64,000 nucleotides of DNA, taken from Microvirga aerilata. Lineage in GTDB: Bacteria > Pseudomonadota > Alphaproteobacteria > Rhizobiales > Beijerinckiaceae. The stretch is taken from NCBI RefSeq assembly GCF_016743775.1, contig NZ_JAEQMY010000019.1:1-64000 (forward strand). Direction: 5' to 3'. Below, one piece after another: positions 1-8,519 of this stretch. Under the pieces are notes generated by a model. That model made no database searches and was not told where the DNA came from. It was given only the letters and a program-made list of their open reading frames with translations. The position numbers and the translations under genes were made by a program. Positions within the stretch are counted from its first letter, which is position 1, and each line of letters starts with the position of its first letter.

Positions 1-52
1 CACCCCGCCCGCTTGCCGCAGTCAGGATCAGAAGGCCCACCAGGCAAACCAC

Positions 53-711
53 CAAGTGATCCGCCGTCGATGAAGCTTATTTAGCCAACCCCCGTTCCGA
101 TGTCAACAACAATCGAAAACTTTTTCGCAAACACCCGAAGATGATTTCAGCGCCAAACAAGTACAGGCAAAGAAATCCCGACCGCAGAAATGATGCCATT
201 ACTGCGTTCACCTTCGCCACAGGGCCAAAACCCCGCAGCCGTTGCTGGGATGGTCGCCAGAGGAGCCGGAGAAAAGCTTCGATCGCATCGAACCTTCACA
301 CGCTCATGGCAGAGCCGGACAAACCCGGCACAACACCAAACCGGACCCAAAACCCGCCCAGACATTTCTGCCCAGGCCAAAGCCCCGCCGTCCCGCTCGG
401 AAAAAACCCAAAGCCGCCGCACACACCGCGCAAAACAGCCAGGGAGGCGCTCATATAAACAATCAAGCAAAGACTGCAAGGCCTATATTTCGCTACCTTG
501 TAGCAAAATTCCGCTAACAGGCGAGAAGCCCTGTGCTTTATCCGCCGTCTTAGTGGGAGGAAGGCCTGCGGTCCTTGCTGGACCTGATCGCCTTATCAGA
601 TATGTGGTGAGTGATGTCGGAGGTGCAAGAGACAGAACTCGGGATGACAAGCGGCCGCTGTTGGAGTGCTGCCATACTGGGCTATCTTGCTCATCCCTGG
701 AGGAGAATTGA
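53..711. other. Upstream region with no convincing gene
   Basis: About 650 bases with no gene I can support. Open frames exist on both strands but give Arg/Pro-rich composition without a recognisable domain, and they overlap each other, as chance frames do in GC-rich DNA. Positions 1-52 on the minus strand could be the extreme 5' end of a gene leaving the window: GTG at 52-50 is followed by a hydrophobic run (VVCLVGLLILTAAS), like a signal peptide. That is too short to call. A small hairpin (GCTAC-CTT-GTAGC) lies near 493-505. The promoter of fixL should lie here; I did not find a clear FNR/FixK-type box by eye. Confidence 0.5.
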
Positions 712-2256
712 GTGACTCAGACGCCCTTCCCGGCACAGCCCGCAACCCTGCCGGACATCGATGCCGAACTCCTGCTCGACGCGATGACCGACACGGCACT
801 CCTGGTGCTCGATCCGCACGGTACCATTGTGAGTTGGAGCAAGGGCGCCGAGCAGATCCATGGCTGGAGCGGCAACGACGTTTTGGGGCAGCCGGCTTCC
901 ATCCTTTATCCCCCTGACGCTGGCAGCGGGGCAGCGGCCGAGTTTCGGCGCGAGCTCGACCTTGCTCGTGAAAGGGGACATCATACGGTTCGAGGCCCGC
1001 GTCTTCGCAAGGATGGCTCGACGTTTCGGGCCCAGGTGGCGATCACGGCCATTGCAGGATCGGCCGGAGAGCCCGGCAGCTTCATCATGATCGGCAGAGA
1101 CATTTCCGAGTGGCTCACGGCGGAGGAGAACCTGAAGGCGCGGGAGGCGCATCTTCGTTCGATCCTGGAGACCGTTCCGGACGCCATGGTCGTCATCGAC
1201 GAGCAGGCGCGGATCCAGTCCTTCAGCGCGACCGCGGTGCGGCTCTTCGGATATGCGCCCGATGAGGTGATCGGGGAGAATGTCAGCGTGCTGATGCCGG
1301 GCCCTTACCGCGAGCAGCATGACGGCTACATGCAGCGCTACCTGGATACGGGAGAGCGCCGGATCATCGGGATCGGCCGGGTGGTCGTGGGACAGCGCAA
1401 GGACGGGTCGACATTTCCCATGGAGCTGGCCGTGGGCGAGATGCGCTCAGGCGGCATTCGCTACTTCACCGGCTTCATCCGGGACCTGACGGAGCGACAG
1501 CAGACGGAGACCCGGCTGCAGGAGCTTCAGTCCGAGCTCGTCCACATGTCGCGGTTCACGGCCCTGGGGGAAATGGCCTCGACCCTTGCTCATGAGATCA
1601 ACCAGCCCCTGACCGCCATCACCAACTATCTCAAAGGATGCCGCCGGATCCTGGAGCGCATGGAAGGGGACACGGTCCCCATGCTCCGGGACGCCGTCAA
1701 TGAAGCGGGGGAGCAGGCCCTGAGGGCAGGGCAGGTGATCCGGCATCTGCGCGAGTTCGTGACCCGGGGCGAGAGCGAGCGTCATATCGAGAGCCTGCCC
1801 AAGCTCATCGAGGAGGCAAGCGCGCTTGCTCTCGTAGGCGCCAAGGAGCAGGGGGTGCGGGTCAGGTTCCATTTCGACCCCGACGCCCCCTTCGTGCTGG
1901 CGGATCGCATTCAAATCCAGCAGGTTCTGCTGAACCTGATCCGCAACGCCATCGAGGCCATGCAGGAGGCGCCCCGCCGTGAGCTCACGGTCGCCACCGA
2001 GCTGGCGGAGGACGGTCATGTGGAGCTGAGCGTGAAGGATACGGGTTCCGGGCTTGCTCCCGAGGTCGCAGCGCAGCTCTTTCAGCCTTTTGTAACGACC
2101 AAGAAGCATGGAATGGGCGTGGGCCTGTCCATCTGCCGGACCATCGTGGAAGCTCACGGCGGGAAGATCTGGGCAGATTCGGAGCAGGGCAGGGGCACCG
2201 CATTCCACTTTACCCTCAGGGCTGTCAGACGAGAGGAGATGGCGCATGCCGAGTGA
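712..2256 (+). CDS. fixL: Oxygen sensor histidine kinase FixL
   Basis: Haem-PAS histidine kinase, 514 aa, that senses oxygen and phosphorylates FixJ. Two PAS domains are visible (about 15-135 and 145-262), then the dimerisation/phosphoacceptor segment with AHEINQP (His294) and an HATPase_c domain (N box near 408-416, DTGSGL at 443-448, GMGVGLS at 467-473). The second PAS follows the FixL haem fold closely: QHDGYMQR supplies the likely proximal haem ligand His203 and Arg209, and GIGR supplies Arg223, matching Bradyrhizobium FixL His200, Arg206 and Arg220 (family knowledge). The position of its His214 is Arg here. The GTG start is chosen because GGAGGAG lies just ahead. No transmembrane segment, so soluble as in Bradyrhizobium. 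It overlaps fixJ. Confidence 0.93.
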   Translation: MTQTPFPAQPATLPDIDAELLLDAMTDTALLVLDPHGTIVSWSKGAEQIHGWSGNDVLGQPASILYPPDAGSGAAAEFRRELDLARERGHHTVRGPRLRKDGSTFRAQVAITAIAGSAGEPGSFIMIGRDISEWLTAEENLKAREAHLRSILETVPDAMVVIDEQARIQSFSATAVRLFGYAPDEVIGENVSVLMPGPYREQHDGYMQRYLDTGERRIIGIGRVVVGQRKDGSTFPMELAVGEMRSGGIRYFTGFIRDLTERQQTETRLQELQSELVHMSRFTALGEMASTLAHEINQPLTAITNYLKGCRRILERMEGDTVPMLRDAVNEAGEQALRAGQVIRHLREFVTRGESERHIESLPKLIEEASALALVGAKEQGVRVRFHFDPDAPFVLADRIQIQQVLLNLIRNAIEAMQEAPRRELTVATELAEDGHVELSVKDTGSGLAPEVAAQLFQPFVTTKKHGMGVGLSICRTIVEAHGGKIWADSEQGRGTAFHFTLRAVRREEMAHAE

Positions 2257-2869
2257 TGTTGCCGTGCATGTGGTTGATGACGACGTGGCGGTCCGCAAGT
2301 CCCTGGCCTTTCTGCTGGCCTCGGAGGGGCTTCCCGTTCGCTTGCACGAATCCGCCTCGGCGTTCCTCCAGGACGTTTCGGGCATCGAGGCGGGCTGCAT
2401 CGTCACGGATGTGCGCATGCCGGGCATCGACGGCATCGCGTTCATCCGCCGCCTGAAGGAGCGCGGCATTGCGCTTCCGGTGATCGTCATGACGGGCCAC
2501 GCCGACGTGCCCATGGCCGTGGAGGCCATGAAGGAGGGGGCGGTCGACTTCCTCGAGAAGCCCTTCGGGGACGAGGCTTTTCTCGCCACGGTCCGCCAGG
2601 CTCTTCTGCGCCAGGAGAGGAGCAGCCATCAGGGCGCGCAGGCGGTTCAGGTCCAGGCCCGGTTCGAGGGCTTGTCCGAGCGCGAACGTCAGGTTCTCGA
2701 CGGCCTCGTCGCCGGCAAGGCCAACAAGGTGATCGCCTACAACCTCGGGATCAGCCCCCGCACTGTCGAGATCTACCGGGCGAACGTGATGGCGAAGATG
2801 CAGGCGAAGAGCCTCTCGGAACTCGTCCGCCTGGCGCTGCAGATCGAGGCCCGGTCAACCGCTCCTTAA
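2246..2869 (+). CDS. fixJ: Response regulator FixJ
   Basis: Two-domain response regulator, 207 aa. The receiver occupies about residues 6-120, with acidic pocket VDDD, phosphoacceptor Asp55 (IVTDVRMPG) and conserved Lys in [11 protein letters not shown] LuxR/NarL-type helix-turn-helix fills about 138-200 ([19 protein letters not shown]). In the family, phospho-FixJ activates fixK and related genes under low oxygen. The ATG at 2246 lies inside the end of fixL (11-base overlap), with GAGGAGA ahead, showing translational coupling. A longer frame upstream is out of keeping with the family. Confidence 0.94.
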   Translation: MPSDVAVHVVDDDVAVRKSLAFLLASEGLPVRLHESASAFLQDVSGIEAGCIVTDVRMPGIDGIAFIRRLKERGIALPVIVMTGHADVPMAVEAMKEGAVDFLEKPFGDEAFLATVRQALLRQERSSHQGAQAVQVQARFEGLSERERQVLDGLVAGKANKVIAYNLGISPRTVEIYRANVMAKMQAKSLSELVRLALQIEARSTAP

Positions 2870-2895
2870 GGAACATCCCGGAGTAGGAAGAGGGC

Positions 2896-2953
2896 CGGGA
2901 TCATGCATAATCCCGATCCTGGCTGGGTGTATGGGCCCCCGCCAGGATCGGGA
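2896..2953 (+). repeat. Inverted repeat / competing hairpins between fixJ and the receiver gene
   Basis: Arms TCCCGATCCTGGC (2911-2923) and GCCAGGATCGGGA (2941-2953) are perfect 13-base complements around a 17-base loop. A second, smaller hairpin (CGGGAT 2896-2901 with ATCCCG 2910-2915) shares bases with the first left arm, so the two cannot form together. The right arm ends 18 bases before the receiver ATG. It could be an attenuator, a processing site, or only a dispersed repeat. No U-tract follows, so it is not a standard terminator. Confidence 0.55.
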
Positions 2954-2971
2954 ATCAAGCAGGCTTTCAGG

Positions 2972-3340
2972 ATGTCTCATCTCACAGGACCCGTCATCGT
3001 CGTGGACGACGATGACGCGGTTCGAAACTCGTTGAAGTTCGCCCTGGAGCTTGAGGGCTTGTCGGTGCGTCTCTTCAAGGATGGCCCCGCGCTTCTGGCT
3101 GAGCCGGATCTGCCCCGGAACGGGTGCTTCGTGATCGACTACAATATGCCCGGAATGAGCGGCATCGAACTGATGGGCCGGCTTCGGCAGCGTCAGATCC
3201 ACTCGCCCGCCATCATGATCGCTTCCCAGGTCACGGACGAACTGAACGGCCGGGCGGCCCATTCGGGGTTCAGGAGAGTTCTCGAAAAGCCTCTCCACGA
3301 CAGCGAATTGCTCGACAGCATTCATGCTGCCCTCGGGTGA
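2972..3340 (+). CDS. Stand-alone receiver protein (FixJ-like, no output domain)
   Basis: Single-domain response regulator of 122 aa. It has VVDDDD at 10-15, phosphoacceptor Asp56 in VIDYNMPGMSG, and the conserved Lys in EKPLHDSELL near the C-terminus. It ends right after the receiver fold with no DNA-binding or enzymatic domain. An upstream ATG at 2903 is open in frame, but that extension runs through the hairpin and is not receiver-like; 2972 starts exactly where the receiver fold begins. Such proteins can act as phosphate sinks or partners for a nearby kinase; the adjacency to fixLJ suggests a modulator of FixL, which is inference. It converges on the AraC gene with only 20 bases between the stops. 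Confidence 0.85.
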   Translation: MSHLTGPVIVVDDDDAVRNSLKFALELEGLSVRLFKDGPALLAEPDLPRNGCFVIDYNMPGMSGIELMGRLRQRQIHSPAIMIASQVTDELNGRAAHSGFRRVLEKPLHDSELLDSIHAALG

Positions 3341-3360
3341 AGTCGGTTGCGCCCGGTGCC

Positions 3361-4308
3361 CTAGGGCCAGGCGGCGTATGAGCTCGTGCCGCCGCCGCGT
3401 TGGGTCTTCATGCGGCGGCGATACGCTCCCGGGGGAATGCCCACATGCTTCTTGAAGAACCTGTTGAAGTAGCCCGGATCCTTGAAGCCTAGGCTGAAGG
3501 CGATCTGCTCGATGGGCACGTCCATCTGCTGGAGGCGCATGCAGGCGTCCTGAACCATTCTGTTGAAGAGGATGGCGCTGGGGGGATGCCCGGCGCTGCG
3601 GACGCAGACCGCATGCAGTCGATCCTCCGTGACCCCAAGGGTGTCGGCATAGCGCTTGATACTCAAGTGCTCACGATAGTGGAGTTCCACAAGCTGCCTG
3701 AACTGCTGAAGCACGTGATGGCCCGTGCCTCGTATGCCGGCCTCGTCCGGCACCTCTCCCTGGGCAAGGCGCCAGACGTGGAGACACACCAGGGTGAGAT
3801 GGGCGGCAAGGATCGCCATGGACACCCGGTCGGGCGTGCGCACCTCTCGGGCCAGGGCCTGGAAGGAATGAGCGATCTCGTCGGCACGACCCTCCACGAG
3901 CGGGGCCCGCAGGAGAATGGTGCGGTTCACCGTGTGCCGCAGCAGCGCACCTTCCGGGGCGTTGCTGATGGTGCGGGTCAGGAACTCGTCCGTGGCCGAC
4001 AGCATATAGCCCCGAGCACCCGCATCGATCCGGATCGTTTTCACGGCATGGCTGGGAACCCACAGAAGAGAGGGCGCGGGAAACTCCGTCGCCTCCTCGC
4101 CAAGGACCAGGCCTCCCCTCGACATGATGAGGAACGCGTGCGCCCGAGGCTCCGTCGCGGCTCCCGTCAGCACCCACTCCCTCCCAGACAGGGTGGGCAG
4201 GATCGGCTCCGCATGCATGACCGAGGTTGGCGCGGACCAGGGCAGCCGAAGACTGTCGGCGTGCGCCGGCAGAATGTTGGCCTTTGAGGAATATTCCGTA
4301 GGGTCCAT
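3361..4308 (-). CDS. AraC-family transcriptional regulator
   Basis: A 315-aa regulator with an N-terminal AraC-binding-like sensing domain (about 30-190) and a C-terminal double helix-turn-helix of the AraC/XylS type (about 210-300). The second helix-turn-helix carries the usual signature: IAFSLGFKDPGYFNRFFKKHVGIPPGAYR-type residues, seen near positions 268-296. The length is normal for the family. It is divergent from the truncated transporter gene at 4435 and the aldehyde dehydrogenase/BKACE pair, so it probably controlled that operon when its transporter was intact. The inducer is unknown; an aromatic or keto acid would fit the neighbourhood. Confidence 0.88.
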   Translation of the reverse strand: MDPTEYSSKANILPAHADSLRLPWSAPTSVMHAEPILPTLSGREWVLTGAATEPRAHAFLIMSRGGLVLGEEATEFPAPSLLWVPSHAVKTIRIDAGARGYMLSATDEFLTRTISNAPEGALLRHTVNRTILLRAPLVEGRADEIAHSFQALAREVRTPDRVSMAILAAHLTLVCLHVWRLAQGEVPDEAGIRGTGHHVLQQFRQLVELHYREHLSIKRYADTLGVTEDRLHAVCVRSAGHPPSAILFNRMVQDACMRLQQMDVPIEQIAFSLGFKDPGYFNRFFKKHVGIPPGAYRRRMKTQRGGGTSSYAAWP

Positions 4309-4434
4309 TTCAAGAATTGTACAATACTTCCCCAGATCTGTCTAATTTGCACGTTCAGGAAGAAACGTAAGCTCTGGGAGAAAGGGCCTCAGTCCAACAA
4401 GAGCCCTCAATGAAAATTGTCCCGGAGGAAACCC
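4309..4434. promoter_or_regulatory. Divergent promoter region between the AraC gene and the chimeric transporter gene
   Basis: This 126-base gap separates two divergent starts. It must hold the promoter for the minus-strand regulator and for the plus-strand 4435 gene, and is the natural place for the regulator's operator. The plus-strand gene has a strong ribosome site (GGAGG at 4424-4428, seven bases ahead of ATG 4435). I could not define -35/-10 boxes or a clear AraC direct repeat by eye. Confidence 0.4.
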
Positions 4435-5100
4435 ATGACCGGATATTTGACGCGGCGTCATGCCGTTGCCCTGCTCGCGGCCGCGAGCTGCCTTGCCGCT
4501 GCCGCCTCAGCTCAGGCGCAAGATTCCATCAAGATCGGCTACGCCATCTCGAAGACCGGCCCGAATACGGGCGGCGCCAGCATCACCACGCTGCCGAACT
4601 ACCAGCTCTGGGTGAAGGAAGTGAACGCCGCCGGCGGCATCATGCTGTCCGGGAAGCGGGTTCCGATCCAGATCGTCGAGTATGACGACCGCAGCAATTC
4701 CGAAGAGGCCGTGAAGGCCGTCGAGCGCCTGGCAACCCAGGACAAGGTCGACTTCATCCTGCCGCCCTGGAGCACCGGGCTCAACCTTGCGGTTGCGCCG
4801 ATCATGAACCGCTTGGGGTATCCGCACCTCGCCGTCACCTCTCTCGGCCTGTCCCCACTTATGTGCAAGGAACTGTTCAGCGCCCTTGTGCGCGTCCGGG
4901 AGAGCGGTGTGGGCGTGCTTCTGGTCGAGCAGAACGCCCGGCAGAGCCTTGCCATCGCCGATCGGGGCTACCTGATCGAAACGGGACGGATCGTCGGCGA
5001 AGGCGCTGCCGCCGATCTCCGGGACGATCCTGCCGTGCGACGGGCTAATCTCGGCGGAGCGTCCAAGGCCCCCATATCTTCATCCTTCCAAGCCAGCTGA
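4435..5100 (+). pseudogene. In-frame chimera: N-terminal LivK-type binding protein fused to C-terminal LivF-type ATPase tail (deletion scar)
   Basis: An open 221-codon frame that does not match any single family. Codons 1 to about 135 are a periplasmic type-1 solute-binding protein of branched-chain type: signal peptide (TRRHAVALLAAASCLAAAASAQA), then DSIKIGYAISKTGPN and the first lobe. From about base 4843 the protein abruptly becomes the end of a LivF-type ATPase: SLGLSPLMCKELF (the stretch after Walker B), then VLLVEQNARQSLAIADRGYLIETG and the usual C-terminal tail. Walker A, signature and Walker B are absent, as are the second lobe of the binding protein and any livH, livM or livG. The simplest reading is one in-frame deletion removing about 4 kb of a livKHMGF operon. 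The product would be exported and cannot transport; it is probably nonfunctional. GGAGG at 4424 supports the ATG at 4435. Confidence 0.85.
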
Positions 5101-5117
5101 AAGCGGAGCAACCAGCT

Positions 5118-6569
5118 ATGATGGACATCAACCTTCTCATCGACGATCGCGATGTTGCCGCCTCCAACGGAGCCACCTTCGAGCGCAGGGACCCGATTAC
5201 GGGCGAGGTGGCAAGCCGCGCAGCGGCCGCGAGCGTTGCCGACGCGCAGGCAGCGGCCGATGCGGCTGCGGCCGCCTTCCCGGCCTGGTCCAAGCTCGGG
5301 CCGAACGCCCGGCGCACGGTTCTTCTCAAGGCGGCGGACCTTCTCGAAGGGCGGGCCGCGGAGTTCGTTGCTCTCATGGCGTCCGAGATCGGCGCCACGG
5401 CGGGCTGGGCGCAGTTCAACGTGAAGCTTGCCGCCGGCATGCTCCGGGAGGCCGCCTCGCTGACGACCCAGATCACCGGCGAGATCATTCCGTCGGACAA
5501 GCCCGGATGCGTCTCCATGGCGGTCCGCCAGCCCGCTGGCGTCGTCCTCGGCATCGCGCCGTGGAATGCGCCGGTCATTCTCGGCGTCCGCGCCATCGCG
5601 ACGCCGCTCGCCTGCGGCAACACGGTGGTGCTCAAGGCCTCCGAGATCTGCCCCGGGACGCATCACCTGATCGGCGCCGTCCTGCGCGAGGCAGGCCTGC
5701 CGGCCGGAGCCGTCAACGTGATCACCAATGCGCCGGAGAACGCCCCGGAGGTGATCGAGGCCCTGATCGCCCATCCGGCGGTTCGCCGGATCAACTTCAC
5801 GGGCTCGACCCGTGTCGGCCGCATCATCGCCGAAACCGCGGCCCGCTTCCTGAAGCCGGTGCTCCTGGAGCTGGGAGGGAAGGCGTCCCTGGTGGTTCTG
5901 GACGATGCGGACCTCGACGCGGCTGTTGCGGCCTCGGCCTTCGGCGCCTTCATGAACCAGGGCCAGATCTGCATGTCCACCGAGCGCATCGTGGTCGACA
6001 ATGCGGTGGCCGACGATTTCGTCGCAAAGCTCGCCGCGAAGGCGGAGTCGCTTCAGGCCGGCAACCCGCGCCACGGCAACTTCGCGCTGGGTTCTCTGGT
6101 CGGCGTCGAAGCGGCCGAACGGATCAGCGGGCTGGTCAACGACGCGGTCTCCAAGGGAGCCAAGCTCCTCGCGGGCGGTCGCGTCGAGGGCACCGTGATG
6201 TCGGCCACGGTCCTCGACCATGTCACTCCGGCCATGCGCCTTTACGGCGAGGAATCCTTCGGGCCCGTGGTCTGCGTCATTCGCGCATCCGGGGTGGAGG
6301 AGGCCGTGCGGATCGCGAACGACACCGAATATGGGTTGTCGGCAGCGGTCTTCGGGCGGGACATTACCCGTGCCCTCGACATCGCGAACCGCATCGATTC
6401 CGGCATCTGCCATATCAATGGAGCGACGGTGCACGACGAGGCCCAGATGCCGTTCGGCGGCGTCAAGGCAAGCGGCTATGGCCGGTTCGGCGGAAAAGCC
6501 GGCATCAACGAGTTCACGGAGCTTCGCTGGATCACCATCGAGACCGGCCCTCAGCACTTCCCGATCTGA
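5118..6569 (+). CDS. NAD(P)-dependent aldehyde dehydrogenase, aromatic-aldehyde type
   Basis: A 483-aa aldehyde dehydrogenase oxidising an aldehyde to the acid with NAD(P)+. Catalytic parts are visible: Asn150 (APWNAP), FTGS at 227-230, general base Glu251 in ELGGK, and nucleophile Cys285 in GQICMSTER. The GQICMST context resembles vanillin, salicylaldehyde and benzaldehyde dehydrogenases, so an aromatic substrate such as 4-hydroxybenzaldehyde or vanillin is likely, in line with the pob/pca genes downstream. The exact substrate cannot be read from sequence. It lies 17 bases after the chimeric transporter remnant and was probably in its operon. Confidence 0.9.
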   Translation: MMDINLLIDDRDVAASNGATFERRDPITGEVASRAAAASVADAQAAADAAAAAFPAWSKLGPNARRTVLLKAADLLEGRAAEFVALMASEIGATAGWAQFNVKLAAGMLREAASLTTQITGEIIPSDKPGCVSMAVRQPAGVVLGIAPWNAPVILGVRAIATPLACGNTVVLKASEICPGTHHLIGAVLREAGLPAGAVNVITNAPENAPEVIEALIAHPAVRRINFTGSTRVGRIIAETAARFLKPVLLELGGKASLVVLDDADLDAAVAASAFGAFMNQGQICMSTERIVVDNAVADDFVAKLAAKAESLQAGNPRHGNFALGSLVGVEAAERISGLVNDAVSKGAKLLAGGRVEGTVMSATVLDHVTPAMRLYGEESFGPVVCVIRASGVEEAVRIANDTEYGLSAAVFGRDITRALDIANRIDSGICHINGATVHDEAQMPFGGVKASGYGRFGGKAGINEFTELRWITIETGPQHFPI

Positions 6570-6746
6570 CGCCGTTCAGGCCCGTATGGCAGGGCTCCAT
6601 CCGCTGCTCGTCCAACAGGCGAGCGGCGGATCGGCGTCATGTTTGCGTTGCCCTGTCGTCGATGCTGCAGGAAGATGCGGCCGGAACCTTCGTCCGCTTG
6701 GCCCCTTGGTCAGGTGGATGCTCCAGGATCAGCCAGGAGAAAGCTC

Positions 6747-7580
6747 GTGAAGCCTGTCGTCATTGCGGTTGCCATCACCGGATCGGTGCCACGCAAGAAG
6801 GACAACCCGGCGGTGCCGATCACGCCGCCCGAGCAGATCGAATCGACCAGGGAAGCCTATGAGGCGGGGGCAACCCTGGTGCATATCCATGTGCGCAACG
6901 ACGACGAGACGCCTTCGTCGGATCCTGATCGCTTCAAGGCCGTCCAAGCCGGGATCGTCGAGCATTGCCCCGGCATGATCGTCCAGTTCTCGACCGGCGG
7001 CCGAGGGCGGGATCCGAGCCAGCGCAGCAGCGCCCTTTACCTGCGGCCCGACATGGCCTCGCTCTCCACGGGTTCCGTCAACTTCCCGACCATCGTGTAT
7101 GAAAACCATACGACGCTCGTCGAGGACATGGCCGGCAAGATGAAGGAGTTCGGCATCAGGCCGGAGATCGAGGTGTTCGACCTGTCCCACCTGCATGGGG
7201 CACGACGGCTTGCCGACAAGGGATTGCTCGATGAGCGGCCGCATATCCAGTTCGTCATGGGCGTGCAGAACGCGCTGCCGGCGGAGCAGCGCCTGCTCGA
7301 CATTCTCCTGAAGGAGGCCAAGCACCTGTTCCCGCAGGCGACATGGACTGCAGCCGGCATCGGGCGGCACCAGGCGGGCGTCATGGACTGGGCACTGTCA
7401 CGGGGCGCCGATGCGGTTCGCACCGGACTCGAGGACAACATCCGGGTCACGAAGGAGCGGCTGGCCGGGAGCAATGCCGAACTGGTGGAACATGCGGTGC
7501 TCGCCGTGGAGCGGCATGGATGCCGCGCCGCCAGCCCTGCCGAGGCGCGCGCCCTCCTGGGGTGCCGACCAGCCGGCTAG
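6747..7580 (+). CDS. Beta-keto acid cleavage enzyme (BKACE, DUF849)
   Basis: A 277-aa TIM-barrel enzyme of the BKACE/Kce family, which condenses a beta-keto acid with acetyl-CoA and splits it into acetoacetate and a new acyl-CoA. The metal ligands line up with Kce: HIHVRND gives His46 and His48, and Glu229 follows in RTGLEDN. Other family marks are AVAITGS at 9-13, QFSTGG near 80-85 and GIGRHQ near 205. The GTG start at 6747 is preferred because AGGAG lies seven bases ahead and the first strand of the barrel begins there; an upstream in-frame ATG at 6639 adds an unrelated Arg-rich stretch. The substrate is unknown. Given the neighbours, 3-oxoadipate or a side-chain beta-keto acid is possible (inference). 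Confidence 0.88.
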   Translation: MKPVVIAVAITGSVPRKKDNPAVPITPPEQIESTREAYEAGATLVHIHVRNDDETPSSDPDRFKAVQAGIVEHCPGMIVQFSTGGRGRDPSQRSSALYLRPDMASLSTGSVNFPTIVYENHTTLVEDMAGKMKEFGIRPEIEVFDLSHLHGARRLADKGLLDERPHIQFVMGVQNALPAEQRLLDILLKEAKHLFPQATWTAAGIGRHQAGVMDWALSRGADAVRTGLEDNIRVTKERLAGSNAELVEHAVLAVERHGCRAASPAEARALLGCRPAG

Positions 7581-7676
7581 AGCTGTTTCCATTTTCATGG
7601 AATCGCTCCCTTCTTGGCTGTGCCGCATTTTCAACGGCGAACCGGATCCACTTCACCTGAAAATTCTCTAGAGCAT
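7577..7676. repeat. Intergenic palindromic repeat unit with two hairpins
   Basis: The gap between the BKACE stop and the convergent IclR stop starts with GCTAGAGC and ends with CTCTAGAGC, and holds two stem-loops with similar loops: TTCCA-TTTTCA-TGGAA (7587-7602) and GCCG-CATTTTCAA-CGGC (7622-7638). This bounded, doubly folded organisation looks like a dispersed intergenic repeat of the kind common in Hyphomicrobiales, probably serving also as a bidirectional transcription end for the two convergent genes. Copy number cannot be tested within this window; I saw no second copy. Confidence 0.4.
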
Positions 7677-8450
7677 ATACCGAAGCGCCTCGCTCGCGCC
7701 GTTCAAGGATGGCAGGAACCGCTCCTTCATCTCGTCGGTGGAGACGCGGCCGGCTTGGGCGCTGAGGTTCAGGGCGATGGTCACCTGGCCGGTTTTCTGG
7801 ATCACCGGGACCGCGATGGAGCGCAGGCCGAATTCAAGCTCCTCGTTGACGAGGGCGTAGCCTTGAGCGCGGGTATCCTGCAGCACCGTGCGGAACTGAT
7901 CTTTGTCAGTTACGGTCTTTGGTGTCCTGGCCTCGAGGCGCACCCGTTGAAGGTAGGCTTCGATCGATTCCTGGGGTTGATAGGCCAGGATCGCACGCCC
8001 GAGCGAGGTGCAATAAGCGGGGAGGCGGCTTCCGACGCCTAAGCCGATCGACATGATGCGCCGTGTGGCCGAGCGGGCGATGTAGACGATGTCGTCGCCA
8101 TCCAGGATCGCAGCCGAGCTGGACTCCCCCGTTTCCTCGGAGATCCGCTCGAGAAACGGCTGCACCCGCGCCGAAAGGGACGTGGACGAGAGATAGGCGT
8201 AGCCGAGCCTCAGGATCCGGGGGCTCAAGGAAAAATACCGGCCGTCGAACTCGGCGTAGTTCAGCCGCGTAAGCGTGAGCAGGTAGCGGCGGGCCGCGGC
8301 CCGCGTGATGCCCGTGATCTTTGCCACGTCGGACAAGGTCAGCTTGGATCGATTGGCATCGAAGGCCTCGATGACCAACAAGCCTTTCTCGAGGCTCGCC
8401 ACGAAATCGCGATCATTCCCTGCCTGATCTTCTTTGTCCTGATCATGCAT
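7668..8450 (-). CDS. pcaR: IclR-family regulator, PcaR/PobR-like
   Basis: A 260-aa IclR regulator. The N-terminal winged helix-turn-helix (about 17-75; LTLSDVAKITGITRAAARRYL) is followed by the IclR effector-binding domain (about 85-255). Sequence style (FVASLEKGLLVIEAFD, TRAAARRYLLTL, YLSSTSLSARVQPFLERISEE) is that of the PcaR/PcaU/PobR branch that controls beta-ketoadipate pathway genes, usually with 3-oxoadipate or protocatechuate as effector. It is divergent from the transporter-pca operon, the usual arrangement. The gene name is assigned by family branch and context, so direct activity on this operon is inference. Confidence 0.88.
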   Translation of the reverse strand: MHDQDKEDQAGNDRDFVASLEKGLLVIEAFDANRSKLTLSDVAKITGITRAAARRYLLTLTRLNYAEFDGRYFSLSPRILRLGYAYLSSTSLSARVQPFLERISEETGESSSAAILDGDDIVYIARSATRRIMSIGLGVGSRLPAYCTSLGRAILAYQPQESIEAYLQRVRLEARTPKTVTDKDQFRTVLQDTRAQGYALVNEELEFGLRSIAVPVIQKTGQVTIALNLSAQAGRVSTDEMKERFLPSLNGASEALRYML

Positions 8451-8519
8451 GAGTTTACTCCAAAGAGGTGGTGCCTGAACTTTGGTAGCCTTGACACCAC
8501 CGGTCCTAAAGGTACTACA

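Noticed and set aside
141..711. Long open frames on both strands ahead of fixL
   Set aside because: They overlap one another, have Arg/Pro-rich chance composition, no domain and no ribosome site.
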